DNA of 24,620 nucleotides, from positions 1 to 24,620 of the IMG/VR virus record IMGVR_UViG_3300046002_002438; one strand, given 5' to 3'. The stretch's first letter is position 1. Each line of letters opens with the position of its first letter. A program made the position numbers and the translations under genes. The DNA is from a virus. Below, piece by piece: positions 15,532 to 22,733 of the stretch. The notes beneath the pieces are model-generated. The model was not told the origin of the DNA and did not search any database. It saw only the letters and a program-made list of their open reading frames with translations.

Positions 15532-16751
15532 TATGCCCATCTCCCATTTACAATTATTGTGTCTGTAGCATCTAGTGTGTATCCTAATATGCTGGTATCA
15601 AATACAATTGATTGTGTTGTTAAAGTTGGTGTCCATGCATATACTGCTTTATCAATATATTGACCGTTAACATAAACATTGAATTCATTTTTAGTTGCTG
15701 CTAACATTGTTGCTGGGTTTAATCCTACTGCGTATGGTATAGTAACTGTAGTTGTACTTGCCCATGTTGCTTGTTTATCTGATAATTCTGTTAAATATAA
15801 TAATACTGCAGAATCAATTGTAGTAGAGCTTCCTCCACCACTAACAATAACAGTTCCGCCACTATTAATAATATTTTGTGCTTGAATTATTTGTGCTGGC
15901 ACAATTGTTGTGCTAAATATATCTGATTCAATATCAATCACTTGTTCAAATGTTAATTTTTTAATTGAATACATTTTCTTTAAAGTTGAACGTCGTGCTT
16001 CTTGTTCTGATAACAATGTTCCTAATACAGTTAATGGAATAGTTGCTCGAACCAATCTATCTTCTCCCACCGTATTAACTGTTTCGAAACTTATGCTTCC
16101 AATTGTAGTAGTAAAACGATTTTGTTCATTTCCCCAAGCAAATCGACCGTATGGTAAAATTTGATCAACCAATGAATTCATTTGTGTTGTAAAATCACAC
16201 CACAACATCATATCATATTCAATTGTTACATATTTAGGAATGTCTACAACATAAACTTTAATAGATTCATTTGGTTGATTGGTTGGTATTGGAAATAAAT
16301 CATCTTCATACCGATTGCGTTCATTGTATTTTGTTTGATAGATCCGCACGTTTTCAGATTGAGGTCGATTCACATCCAATGATTTAACTGAGTCTCGTTC
16401 CGATACACTGTTTCGTTTTAACATGATCATTGGAGATTGAATCATTCCTTTTTCATCTCGCATATAACCTAAACGACGTACATTATCCCATTTCTCTCCG
16501 GCAGCAAATATTACCGGGACTGGAATTGTTTGATTGTTGGTTTCTAGTTGTGGTTGTATTTCATTTTCTATAAACCATTTAATTGCATGATCAATATCAT
16601 ATGTTGTACGTTTTGGCGTACGAATTATATCATCGTCGCGTCGCAATTGTTCTGCCCGATTTAAAATTGAATCGTTAGATACCCCTTCCGTTTGTTTTGG
16701 ATTAGGTTTATTGGTTTTACGATCAATATCCTGTCTATTCAATCTAGGCAT
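15531..16751 (-). CDS. gp15: Tail sheath terminator/stabiliser, T4 gp15-like, with extra C-terminal domain
   Basis: T4 gp15 (272 residues) caps the tail and joins it to the head. Here residues ~50-290 match the family: IKWFIENEIQPQLE then IPVPVIFAAGEKWDNVRRLG (gp15: FIRVPITYASKEHF), and IEYDMMLWCDFTTQMNSLVD followed by QILPYGRFAWGN (gp15: IYELSIFTRYEDDMFQIVEQILPYF). The N-terminal ~45 residues are polar and basic. After a Gly/Ser linker (about 298-310, GGTVIVSGGGSSTT) comes an extra ~95-residue beta-rich domain (VTIPYAVGLNPATMLAATKN... FNVYVNGQYI... IIVNGRWA) absent from T4 gp15. It follows the gp14-like gene with a TAATG overlap and AAAGGA. Family call fairly sure; the appended domain's role is unknown. 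Confidence 0.82.
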   Translation of the reverse strand: MPRLNRQDIDRKTNKPNPKQTEGVSNDSILNRAEQLRRDDDIIRTPKRTTYDIDHAIKWFIENEIQPQLETNNQTIPVPVIFAAGEKWDNVRRLGYMRDEKGMIQSPMIMLKRNSVSERDSVKSLDVNRPQSENVRIYQTKYNERNRYEDDLFPIPTNQPNESIKVYVVDIPKYVTIEYDMMLWCDFTTQMNSLVDQILPYGRFAWGNEQNRFTTTIGSISFETVNTVGEDRLVRATIPLTVLGTLLSEQEARRSTLKKMYSIKKLTFEQVIDIESDIFSTTIVPAQIIQAQNIINSGGTVIVSGGGSSTTIDSAVLLYLTELSDKQATWASTTTVTIPYAVGLNPATMLAATKNEFNVYVNGQYIDKAVYAWTPTLTTQSIVFDTSILGYTLDATDTIIVNGRWA

Positions 16752-17272
16752 TAATATCCTTTATATGCCGGCGAATTATTATTTCCGCCTCGTCGTATAT
16801 CTTTAATTCCTTGCGGTGTTTGTTTTGTTGCATGAGATTCACATAATACAGAAACACTGTAACCATGTTGTGATCCATTTGGCCATGTTTCTGGATTCTT
16901 TCCTGCAAAGTATTGATTTGCATCAATGTTGTCTAATTCATAATATTCATTGTCCCAAAATACAATGTCTCCAACTTCAGGAAAAAATGAAGCTCGTTCT
17001 AAAATATCTCGTGATATTGCAAATTGTGCTGTTCTTGTATATGAATGACCAAAATCATCCATGTTTGCTGTTTTTGTTTCTTTGGTAATTAAACATGGAA
17101 TCAAAATAGAATCATTGAATGCTTTTGATTCTGATTCGCCATATATATTTGAATTGCTAGATTCTACTATTAATTTAAAAAACTCAATTTCAGTATCAAT
17201 AATTGAATTAAGCAATTCCGAATTAACTGCAGCTAAAAATCGAGCATCTCTAATTCCTCCAAATAGTGCCAT
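16751..17272 (-). CDS. gp14: Neck protein, T4 gp14-like (putative)
   Basis: A 173-residue protein between the gp13-like and gp15-like genes, the T4 gene 13-14-15 order. Seen: helical start (RDARFLAAVNSELLNSIIDT), a NIYGESESKAF segment, then FFPEVGDIVFWDNEYYELDN followed by QYFAGKNPE. The [VE]-G-D-x-[IV]-x-[FW]...Y-E-[IL] and G-[KN]-x-P-x pattern recurs, from memory, in T4-like neck/head-completion proteins. The family's job is to close the filled head and form the tail-joining surface with gp13. GGAG lies 8 nt before the ATG; the end overlaps the next gene in TAATG. Sequence similarity to T4 gp14 itself is not obvious, so context carries much of the call. Confidence 0.68.
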   Translation of the reverse strand: MALFGGIRDARFLAAVNSELLNSIIDTEIEFFKLIVESSNSNIYGESESKAFNDSILIPCLITKETKTANMDDFGHSYTRTAQFAISRDILERASFFPEVGDIVFWDNEYYELDNIDANQYFAGKNPETWPNGSQHGYSVSVLCESHATKQTPQGIKDIRRGGNNNSPAYKGY

Positions 17273-17284
17273 AAGTGTTCTCCG

Positions 17285-18514
17285 TTATCCAACATAAATT
17301 TTTAATGGAACTTTTGCAAGAATTTCATTCATTTGAGTTGCTTCTGTATTTTGTCTTGTTAGCATTTGCTCTTTGGTCATTTTATCTAAAAATTCTCGTA
17401 GTTGAGTTATTAATTCACCTTTTTCAGTTTGACCTTGTGATATTAATTCTGAGCCGTTTAATGTTATTTCTGAATTAGGAATAGGAATTGAACTATATTT
17501 TCCACGTACAAATCCTAACATTTCTTTTGCTAATGCTGATCCGTATTTTATAATCCACGCACGCCCCATATCATTAATGCTACTGTATGTTTGATATGTA
17601 TATGGTATATTTGATGCGTCACTTACTGCCCCGTTTATAAGAGCTGTATTGCCGAATAAAAGTGCATCATTGTTTTTATCTTCTTCAAATAAAAATTCAA
17701 ACCATACAGATCCATAAAATATTGTTGACGATGCTGAACCTGTTCCTGATGTCGGTACCGGCCAAAATTTGATATCATCTCCATGTACTTCAAAAGTGTA
17801 GTGTGACTTACGTATTTGATCATTAAATTCAATTGCCTGTAATCTCAATAAATCTGCATGTATTGGCATCATCATGAAACTAATTGATGGAGACATTCCA
17901 CCAAATCCAAATGAATCAAGTAATTGTTGAGAACCTAATCCAGTTCCAACAAATGGGTCAAAATATCTAACAATTGCTGGCGGTGGATTGTGAAGCACTC
18001 GTTTAATTTCAATTGAACTAGTATTTGTTAAATTAATTCCTAAAGATTTAGATACTGCGGTTCGAATACTATATGTCTGTTGTCCCGGAATCATATCTAC
18101 TTTAGCTTTATACCACTTTGCTGTTCCTCCCGAATCAGCTTCTGTGCCATATGCTTTTGATAGTTTTGATATGTATCCAAATGAATTACCTATTTGTTGT
18201 CCCGTGAAGCTTGAACCTGACATAAATCCGGAGCCTGTTTGAATACCCAATGTATTCATCAAATTGTTAACAATGTTAACTTGATTAACTTGATTTGAAT
18301 ATTCCATTACAGATGCTTCAAATGCTGTATAGAAGTTTATATCTAAAAGTTCAATATCCATGATCGGATATCCAATATGTTGAGCAGCATATTTTGCGAA
18401 GCTATCTGCATGTTTTTGGAACATGGCATCAGTATCAAAAAATCCAAAAGGCGTAGATCCTGTTGTGAAAGATGAACTTCCGGGCCAGATTGGTTTATTT
18501 GTGCTGTAATCCAT
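17285..18514 (-). CDS. gp13: Neck protein, T4 gp13-like
   Basis: A 409-residue protein (T4 gp13 is 309). The N-terminal half has HIGYPIMDIELLDINFYTAF, typical of the gp13 start, where an I-x-D-I-E-L-x-D-x-x-x-x-x-A-[FV] segment leads into a helical region. It is followed by a strand-rich middle (IPGQQTYSI..., IKRVLHNPPPAIVRYFDPFV). The C-terminal third carries WIIKYGSALAKEMLGFVRGK followed by SSIPIPNSEITLNGSEL, close to the A-K-E-[MV]-L-G-x-[VI]-R-x-K-[FY]-x-x-[IP]-P-I-P pattern of neck proteins in marine T4-like phages. gp13 with gp14 completes the head and binds the tail. It has its own promoter motif, AAGGA, and is followed 12 nt later by the gp14-like gene. Confidence 0.85.
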   Translation of the reverse strand: MDYSTNKPIWPGSSSFTTGSTPFGFFDTDAMFQKHADSFAKYAAQHIGYPIMDIELLDINFYTAFEASVMEYSNQVNQVNIVNNLMNTLGIQTGSGFMSGSSFTGQQIGNSFGYISKLSKAYGTEADSGGTAKWYKAKVDMIPGQQTYSIRTAVSKSLGINLTNTSSIEIKRVLHNPPPAIVRYFDPFVGTGLGSQQLLDSFGFGGMSPSISFMMMPIHADLLRLQAIEFNDQIRKSHYTFEVHGDDIKFWPVPTSGTGSASSTIFYGSVWFEFLFEEDKNNDALLFGNTALINGAVSDASNIPYTYQTYSSINDMGRAWIIKYGSALAKEMLGFVRGKYSSIPIPNSEITLNGSELISQGQTEKGELITQLREFLDKMTKEQMLTRQNTEATQMNEILAKVPLKIYVG

Positions 18515-18524
18515 TATTTGTTCC

Positions 18525-18540
18525 TTTTATATAAATATTG
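18525..18540 (-). promoter_or_regulatory. Putative late promoter of the neck operon
   Basis: Coding strand CAATATTTATATAAAA, a motif variant keeping AATATTTAT, then AAGGA and the ATG at 18514. It sits in the 29-base gap after phoH. Confidence 0.5.
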
Positions 18541-18543
18541 TTG

Positions 18544-19203
18544 TTAATCATTTAAACGAGATAAAATATCATGTAAAGCTTCATGTCGATGATTATCCAA
18601 TAAAACAATTTCATTGACCCAAATTGAATCTCGTAGTTTTGGAACTTCGTGAGTTGCAGAATCATTTTTAAATTTTAAATCTACTTGATATTTGTCGCCA
18701 CATAAAATCATGATACTGTCTTTACCTAATCTAGATAATACCATTTTTAATTGTTCTTTTGTCAAGTTTTGAAATTCATCTACTATACAAACAGCATTAT
18801 CAAATGTTCTTCCTCGAAAGTGTGCTAATGAAACTAGTTCAATATTTTCTTCCTTTTCCATTTTTTCTAGTAATTCTGGTTTATTGTAAACTTTACGCAT
18901 ATTACTACGAATTGGAACTAACCATGGCTCCATCTTTTCATTAAGTGATCCTGGCAAAAATCCATTATCTTCATTTGATACTGTAGGTCTTGTTATTATA
19001 ATTTTATTGACTCTTCGTTTAAAAAACATGTCCAATGCTATTTGAACTGCTAACAATGTTTTGCCTGAACCAGCTGCTCCTAAAATAAAATTAAAAGGTG
19101 TTTCAATGATTTTTGCTTTTGCTAATTTTTGTTCTTCAGATAATGTAATTGAAAATTTAATTTCAGTTTTCGGTGGAGTTTTTTCCTTGTTTAGTGTAGC
19201 CAT
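18544..19203 (-). CDS. phoH: PhoH-like P-loop ATPase
   Basis: A 219-residue ATPase of the PhoH family, common in marine and freshwater phages. Walker A is GAAGSGKT (residues 42-49), the Walker B region is AVCIVDEFQN (137-146), and between them lie IIITRPTVSNEDNGFLPGSL and LAHFRGRTF, both characteristic of PhoH. A sensor-like ILCGDKYQVD follows at about 166-175. Only the ATPase core is present, with no KH or PIN domain. In bacteria PhoH belongs to the phosphate-starvation regulon and is linked to RNA metabolism; its phage role is unsettled. It starts 12 nt after the preceding 91-residue gene without a Shine-Dalgarno, so it is probably co-expressed with it. Its place between capsid and neck genes is unusual. 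Confidence 0.93.
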   Translation of the reverse strand: MATLNKEKTPPKTEIKFSITLSEEQKLAKAKIIETPFNFILGAAGSGKTLLAVQIALDMFFKRRVNKIIITRPTVSNEDNGFLPGSLNEKMEPWLVPIRSNMRKVYNKPELLEKMEKEENIELVSLAHFRGRTFDNAVCIVDEFQNLTKEQLKMVLSRLGKDSIMILCGDKYQVDLKFKNDSATHEVPKLRDSIWVNEIVLLDNHRHEALHDILSRLND

Positions 19204-19215
19204 AATTTAATTTAA

Positions 19216-19491
19216 TTAAGATAATTTTGTAAGTGTAGATTCTTGTAAAGTTATGTCTTTACATGTTTCAATTTTTCCTAAGGCCATTTGTCGAATTGCT
19301 TTAAATGTTTCGCGGGCTGGATAAGGAGTCATAACTTTGATTGTAATTAATTCTTTATTTTTTCCTAAATCTTGTTCAATATGCACCATAAGTACTAAAC
19401 GGATTGCTCGAATTCGATCTAGAACATCAACCAAACGTCCGTCATAACGAATGATAGCTTGCATTGAATATTTATTTCTTGGAACTGCCAT
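19216..19491 (-). CDS. Small protein of unknown function upstream of phoH
   Basis: A 91-residue alpha/beta protein (YSMQAIIRYDGRLVDVLDRI, then IRLVLMVHIEQDLGKNKELI, then IKVMTPYPARETFKAIRQMA). The alternation of a strand, a helix, two strands and a helix resembles a small ferredoxin-like or ACT-like fold, a pattern impression only. No catalytic motif, signal peptide or membrane segment is seen. It has its own promoter motif (19505-19517) and AAGGA, and is followed 12 nt later by phoH, so the two form a pair. Whether it partners PhoH or belongs to the virion cannot be decided from sequence. Confidence 0.65.
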   Translation of the reverse strand: MAVPRNKYSMQAIIRYDGRLVDVLDRIRAIRLVLMVHIEQDLGKNKELITIKVMTPYPARETFKAIRQMALGKIETCKDITLQESTLTKLS

Positions 19492-19504
19492 ATATATTTT
19501 TCCT

Positions 19505-19517
19505 TTATTATAAATAT
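19505..19517 (-). promoter_or_regulatory. Putative late promoter of the small gene and phoH
   Basis: Exact copy of coding-strand ATATTTATAATAA, 13 nt before the ATG at 19491 with AAAGGA between, and directly downstream of the capsid-gene terminator. Confidence 0.6.
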
Positions 19518-19526
19518 TTGTACAGT

Positions 19527-19556
19527 AAAAAAGGGATGACCGAAGCCACCCCTTTT
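19527..19556 (-). terminator. Strong rho-independent terminator after the major capsid gene
   Basis: Minus strand: a 12-bp stem (AAAAGGGGTGGC with GTCATCCCTTTT, including three G-U pairs) closed by a TTCG tetraloop and ending in a run of six T. UUCG loops are exceptionally stable. It ends transcripts of the scaffold-capsid unit about 50 bases past the capsid stop. Confidence 0.92.
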
Positions 19557-19602
19557 CATTCCTTTAATTATTTAACTAGTAATTAAATTAATTAACTAAC
19601 TA

Positions 19603-21264
19603 TTAAATTGCATTTAAACCATGAACATATACTTTTCCGTAGAATTCTGGACGAACTACTTTCTTCGCGTAACGTGTCATAACACCTTTACGTGGAGTGA
19701 AGTTAACTGGATCGTATACTAACGGAGTCATAATTAATGGAATATAAGGACTAAATACTGCTCCTGTTTCTAAGAACTGTGCTCCTCTGAATCCCATTAA
19801 GATTATGTTTTCTGTCATGTATGGGTTTTTGTATACAGTGTATCGGTTATTAATTGCACCAATTTTTTGTACACCTGCTGCAAATTCCATCTTAGTGCCA
19901 TCTGTTTCAGCTGCAAATCCTGGGATAGACTCAAGGATTGTTGCTACTGCTGGACTAGTTACTAAGAAGTTCGCACCACCTCTTAAAGTTTTTTGGTGAA
20001 TCTTATTAGATACTTTTTGAAGTTTTGTACCTAATGTTTGAAACCAACCACCTTGTGTGTTGTAATATCCATCACCTAAAGATGTTGCTGCACCTGCGCC
20101 CGATTGAACGAATGTGTTAGTTGCTGAGTTGAAGAAGTTGTTGTTCAATGCTGACCAATATTCAGTTGTTGGTGCTGCAGAGATTAACATATCTAAGATC
20201 TCTAAATCGATTTCCATGGATACATACTCAGACAACATTGAAGTTAATTCAGCTTCAGCATCAATTGAATGGTAAGCATTTAAATCTTGAGCAAATTCTG
20301 GAGTCCAAACTGCTTTCAACTTACGAGTCTTGGCAACGATTGGATCTGATTGCATTTCCAAGTTGATTTCTGGAATGTCAATATCAGCATTCAAGCCTGA
20401 TGTTCCTGCGCCTGCTGATCCTTTGTTGTCTTCAAAATCACCTCTAGCATAATCAAGCGGTTGTTTGCTATACGATACAGTATATCCTGTTGTACCATTC
20501 ATCCCTGCTGATTTTGAAATAAAGAATTCAACATTACCTGATGATGCATTGTATTTTGTAAATGCAGGAACGTTCATTGCTGCTGTAATATTTGAACCAG
20601 ATGTTAATACAAATGATCTTACTGCAGTTAAATCAGAGCTTGATAAAGCGGTTGCTGCTACATAAACAACGCTGTAACCTGACAATGTTCCTGTATAGCT
20701 AGCATCAAAGTTAACAGATCCTGAACCAGCAGTTGCGGCAGATGCCGTTGTTGCTAATACTACACTTGAAGTTTCATTGATTGAATAACCAAATCGGCCT
20801 GCGCCATATAAACCACCTGATGGATCCAACGTTGTGCTTGTTACACCAAACAATGAATCGTCAGCGTTAGGAGAACCAAATGGATCACCTGATCTGCTGT
20901 TGTTGTCATTATCAAATCCTGGTTGAGCTGTACCATATTTAAAGTCTAAGTAAAATACTAGACCTGATGGCAAGTTCATTGGTTGAACTGATACGAATTC
21001 TTTTGCAGCAAATTCAGCAAAAATACGACGAACCAATGGAAGAGCAACTCCTGCCCATTCTTCTGATCCTGCAGTTGTTCCTGTAGATGATGCTTCTTTT
21101 ACTAGTTGTCTTGCTTGGTTCTCAAGCAATTGAGCCATACCGGCTTTTTCTGTTTCGGTTCTAAGACCTTCTAACAAACCTGTCTTCTCCCATTTAGAAA
21201 CTGCTAATTTAGCATTGTTTCTTTGAACGAAATCGTTAGTTTGTAATAAATTTGAAATACTCAT
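19603..21264 (-). CDS. gp23: Major capsid protein, T4 gp23-like
   Basis: A 553-residue capsid subunit of the HK97-fold T4 gp23 family (T4: 521). N-terminal LLEGLRTETEKAGMAQLLEN, then VALPLVRRIFAEFAAKEFVS and VQPMNLPSGLVFYLDFKYGT, are family hallmarks. FAQDLNAYHSIDAEAELTSM followed by LSEYVSMEIDLEILDMLISA matches gp23 DLRAVHGLDADAELSGILAT. Residues ~110-280 hold a Ser/Gly/Thr-rich insertion-like region that could be surface-exposed. T4 gp23 is cut by gp21 after a Glu; here VKE|A at residues 57/58 is the best candidate site. It lies 28 bases after the scaffold gene with no promoter motif in the gap, so it is probably transcribed with it. AAGGA precedes the ATG. Confidence 0.96.
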   Translation of the reverse strand: MSISNLLQTNDFVQRNNAKLAVSKWEKTGLLEGLRTETEKAGMAQLLENQARQLVKEASSTGTTAGSEEWAGVALPLVRRIFAEFAAKEFVSVQPMNLPSGLVFYLDFKYGTAQPGFDNDNNSRSGDPFGSPNADDSLFGVTSTTLDPSGGLYGAGRFGYSINETSSVVLATTASAATAGSGSVNFDASYTGTLSGYSVVYVAATALSSSDLTAVRSFVLTSGSNITAAMNVPAFTKYNASSGNVEFFISKSAGMNGTTGYTVSYSKQPLDYARGDFEDNKGSAGAGTSGLNADIDIPEINLEMQSDPIVAKTRKLKAVWTPEFAQDLNAYHSIDAEAELTSMLSEYVSMEIDLEILDMLISAAPTTEYWSALNNNFFNSATNTFVQSGAGAATSLGDGYYNTQGGWFQTLGTKLQKVSNKIHQKTLRGGANFLVTSPAVATILESIPGFAAETDGTKMEFAAGVQKIGAINNRYTVYKNPYMTENIILMGFRGAQFLETGAVFSPYIPLIMTPLVYDPVNFTPRKGVMTRYAKKVVRPEFYGKVYVHGLNAI

Positions 21265-21292
21265 TTTTTGTTTTCCTTTTTTTTTAAAATGT

Positions 21293-22279
21293 TTATAGCA
21301 ATCCTGCTAATTTTTTCCATCGTTCTGCTTGGTCAAATCCTTCATTAATAATATTTGTAGATTTAGGAGCCGTTGTTGCAACTGGTTTAGATGCATATGA
21401 TTCCTTAACTACACGTTTCTTTGTTGTTGGACGTTTAAATGATTCAGCTAACGTACTAAATACTAATTTCACTTCTCTTGTATTACCAGCTCTATCAAAA
21501 TTTTCAATTACTTTCATTTTTTGATTTTCTGACAATTCAAAATTGCGAAACAATTTGTTTGTGTAAAGAAGTTTTGCATTTAAAAGATTAACTTCGTTGA
21601 TAATAGATTTCAATTGACGAACTGTATTATAAGCTTCTTCCAATTCTTCTTTTACTGCTTCAACTTCATCGTCTGCTTTTGCTGCAGGCACATCTTCTTC
21701 TTCTTCACGTAGGATCGATTCAATGATTTCATCAATGTTCATATCCGAATCGTCTTCTTCAGCATATTCCTCGCCTTCCATCATTGGCTCTTCCATTTCT
21801 GGTTCTTCCATTTCTGGTTCGTCTAAATCGCCTTCTAACTCGCGAATGATTGCTTCAAGATTTAGATCTTCATCCATCTCATAGTTTTCATTGTACTCGT
21901 CTGACATTTCGTCATTTGACATTGGTGCTTCTTCTTCACCACCCATTTCTGGTTCTGCAACTGGTTCGTCTTCCATTGAATTATCAATCTCAGCATCATA
22001 AGTGTTTCCACCTACTGAGAATGAAATATCATTGTCAACCCAATCAACAGCACCGTCTGTTGTTTCGTCTTCTACAGGGACATCGTCACCCATATCATCC
22101 AAATTTGGTTCTTGCAATTCTTCTTCACCCTCAATTTCATTTGTTAGTTTTGTAGCTAACATTCTTTCTAAGCGGGGAGCGAATGCTTCTTGTAAAGCAA
22201 TTTTTGCGTTTGCTAATGCAGTTTCTTTAACAGCACGAGCGTCGGCAATTGCTTCTTTTAGCAAATCTGATTTTGCCAT
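21293..22279 (-). CDS. gp22: Prohead core/scaffold protein, T4 gp22-like
   Basis: A 328-residue protein directly upstream of the capsid gene, the T4 21-22-23 order. The N-terminal ~55 residues are helical (LLKEAIADARAVKETALANA). Residues ~52-200 are extremely acidic, with repeated E-P-E-M-E-E-P and D-D runs. Residues ~200-300 form a coiled-coil-like helix (AVKEELEEAYNTVRQLKSII) and the C-terminus is QAERWKKLAGLL, an ending I recall for scaffold proteins of marine myoviruses. Acidic helical composition is typical of T4-type scaffolds, which are degraded by gp21 during maturation. It is longer than T4 gp22 (269 residues). AAGGAG lies 8 nt before the ATG, and a long structured leader precedes it. 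Confidence 0.8.
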   Translation of the reverse strand: MAKSDLLKEAIADARAVKETALANAKIALQEAFAPRLERMLATKLTNEIEGEEELQEPNLDDMGDDVPVEDETTDGAVDWVDNDISFSVGGNTYDAEIDNSMEDEPVAEPEMGGEEEAPMSNDEMSDEYNENYEMDEDLNLEAIIRELEGDLDEPEMEEPEMEEPMMEGEEYAEEDDSDMNIDEIIESILREEEEDVPAAKADDEVEAVKEELEEAYNTVRQLKSIINEVNLLNAKLLYTNKLFRNFELSENQKMKVIENFDRAGNTREVKLVFSTLAESFKRPTTKKRVVKESYASKPVATTAPKSTNIINEGFDQAERWKKLAGLL

Positions 22280-22382
22280 AGTTTTTCTCCTTAAATTTGT
22301 TTTTGGAAATAAGATTATTTGAAATCTTAATAGAATATTTTAATTGTCTATAAACGCTATATATGTTGTAATAGCGTATTCT
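22280..22382 (-). promoter_or_regulatory. Structured 5' leader of the scaffold-capsid transcript
   Basis: About 100 nt separate the promoter-like motif from the ATG, with AAGGAG at the end. Two perfect hairpins are visible: 22354-22360 pairing with 22371-22377 (ACGCTAT/ATAGCGT, 7 bp, 10-nt loop), and 22310-22316 with 22323-22329 (7 bp, 6-nt loop). The first would lie only a few nt from the predicted transcript 5' end. A 5'-terminal stem-loop often stabilises mRNA; that role is inferred. Confidence 0.5.
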
Positions 22383-22396
22383 AAAATAAATATAAG
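22383..22396 (-). promoter_or_regulatory. Putative late promoter of the scaffold-capsid unit
   Basis: Coding strand CTTATATTTATTTT, a variant keeping TATATTTAT. It is about 103 nt upstream of the scaffold ATG and directly after the bS21 terminator. No motif lies in the 28-base gap before the capsid gene, so it probably serves both genes. Confidence 0.5.
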
Positions 22397-22414
22397 CAAA
22401 AATAAAAAATCAGT

Positions 22415-22445
22415 AAAAAAGCCCCAACTTTTTAAGAAGGGGCTT
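22415..22445 (-). terminator. Rho-independent terminator after the bS21 gene
   Basis: Minus strand: 7-bp stem (AAGCCCC with GGGGCTT), a 13-nt loop and a run of six T. It lies about 20 bases past the bS21 stop and just before the scaffold promoter motif. Confidence 0.85.
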
Positions 22446-22466
22446 ATATTTTAAATCAATTAAATT

Positions 22467-22712
22467 TTAATTTGCGTGTAAATCTCTTACCATTTGCATA
22501 AATTTTGCATTTTGTAATTGTTTTCTTTTTTTGACGCTAGGCTTAATAAATTCTTTTCGTTCTTTTACTTCTTCTAAAATTCCCGATGATTTTATTTTGC
22601 GTTTCCATGCTTTAAGGGCATATGCTAAATCTTCTCGCGATGATCCGGTAACTTTTACTGCTAATGTATTGCCTGGGACAATTGCTTGATGTTGTTTTTG
22701 TTTTTTACTCAT
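22467..22712 (-). CDS. rpsU: Phage-encoded ribosomal protein bS21
   Basis: An 81-residue basic protein matching small-subunit protein bS21. Residues ~18-72 align with the bS21 core: AVKVTGSSREDLAYALKAWK then RKIKSSGILEEVKERKEFIK followed by PSVKKRKQLQNAKF, against E. coli [40 protein letters not shown] and ERKRAK. A 16-residue polar N-terminal extension is extra. bS21 sits near the 16S rRNA 3' end by the anti-Shine-Dalgarno and helps initiation; phage versions presumably enter host ribosomes. KPSVKKR...NAKF looks more like Bacteroidota bS21 than proteobacterial. The gene has no clear Shine-Dalgarno (coding strand TTTATTAAACAAGTTATATG), unlike its neighbours. It follows the 329-residue gene after 21 bases and ends in a terminator. 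Confidence 0.9.
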   Translation of the reverse strand: MSKKQKQHQAIVPGNTLAVKVTGSSREDLAYALKAWKRKIKSSGILEEVKERKEFIKPSVKKRKQLQNAKFMQMVRDLHAN

Positions 22713-22733
22713 ATAACTTGTTTAATAAATTGT

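Noticed and set aside
16744-16926. 60-codon minus-strand ORF overlapping the gp14-like gene
   Set aside because: Out of frame within the gp14-like gene; no Shine-Dalgarno and biased composition. The gp14-like frame fits gene order and coupling.
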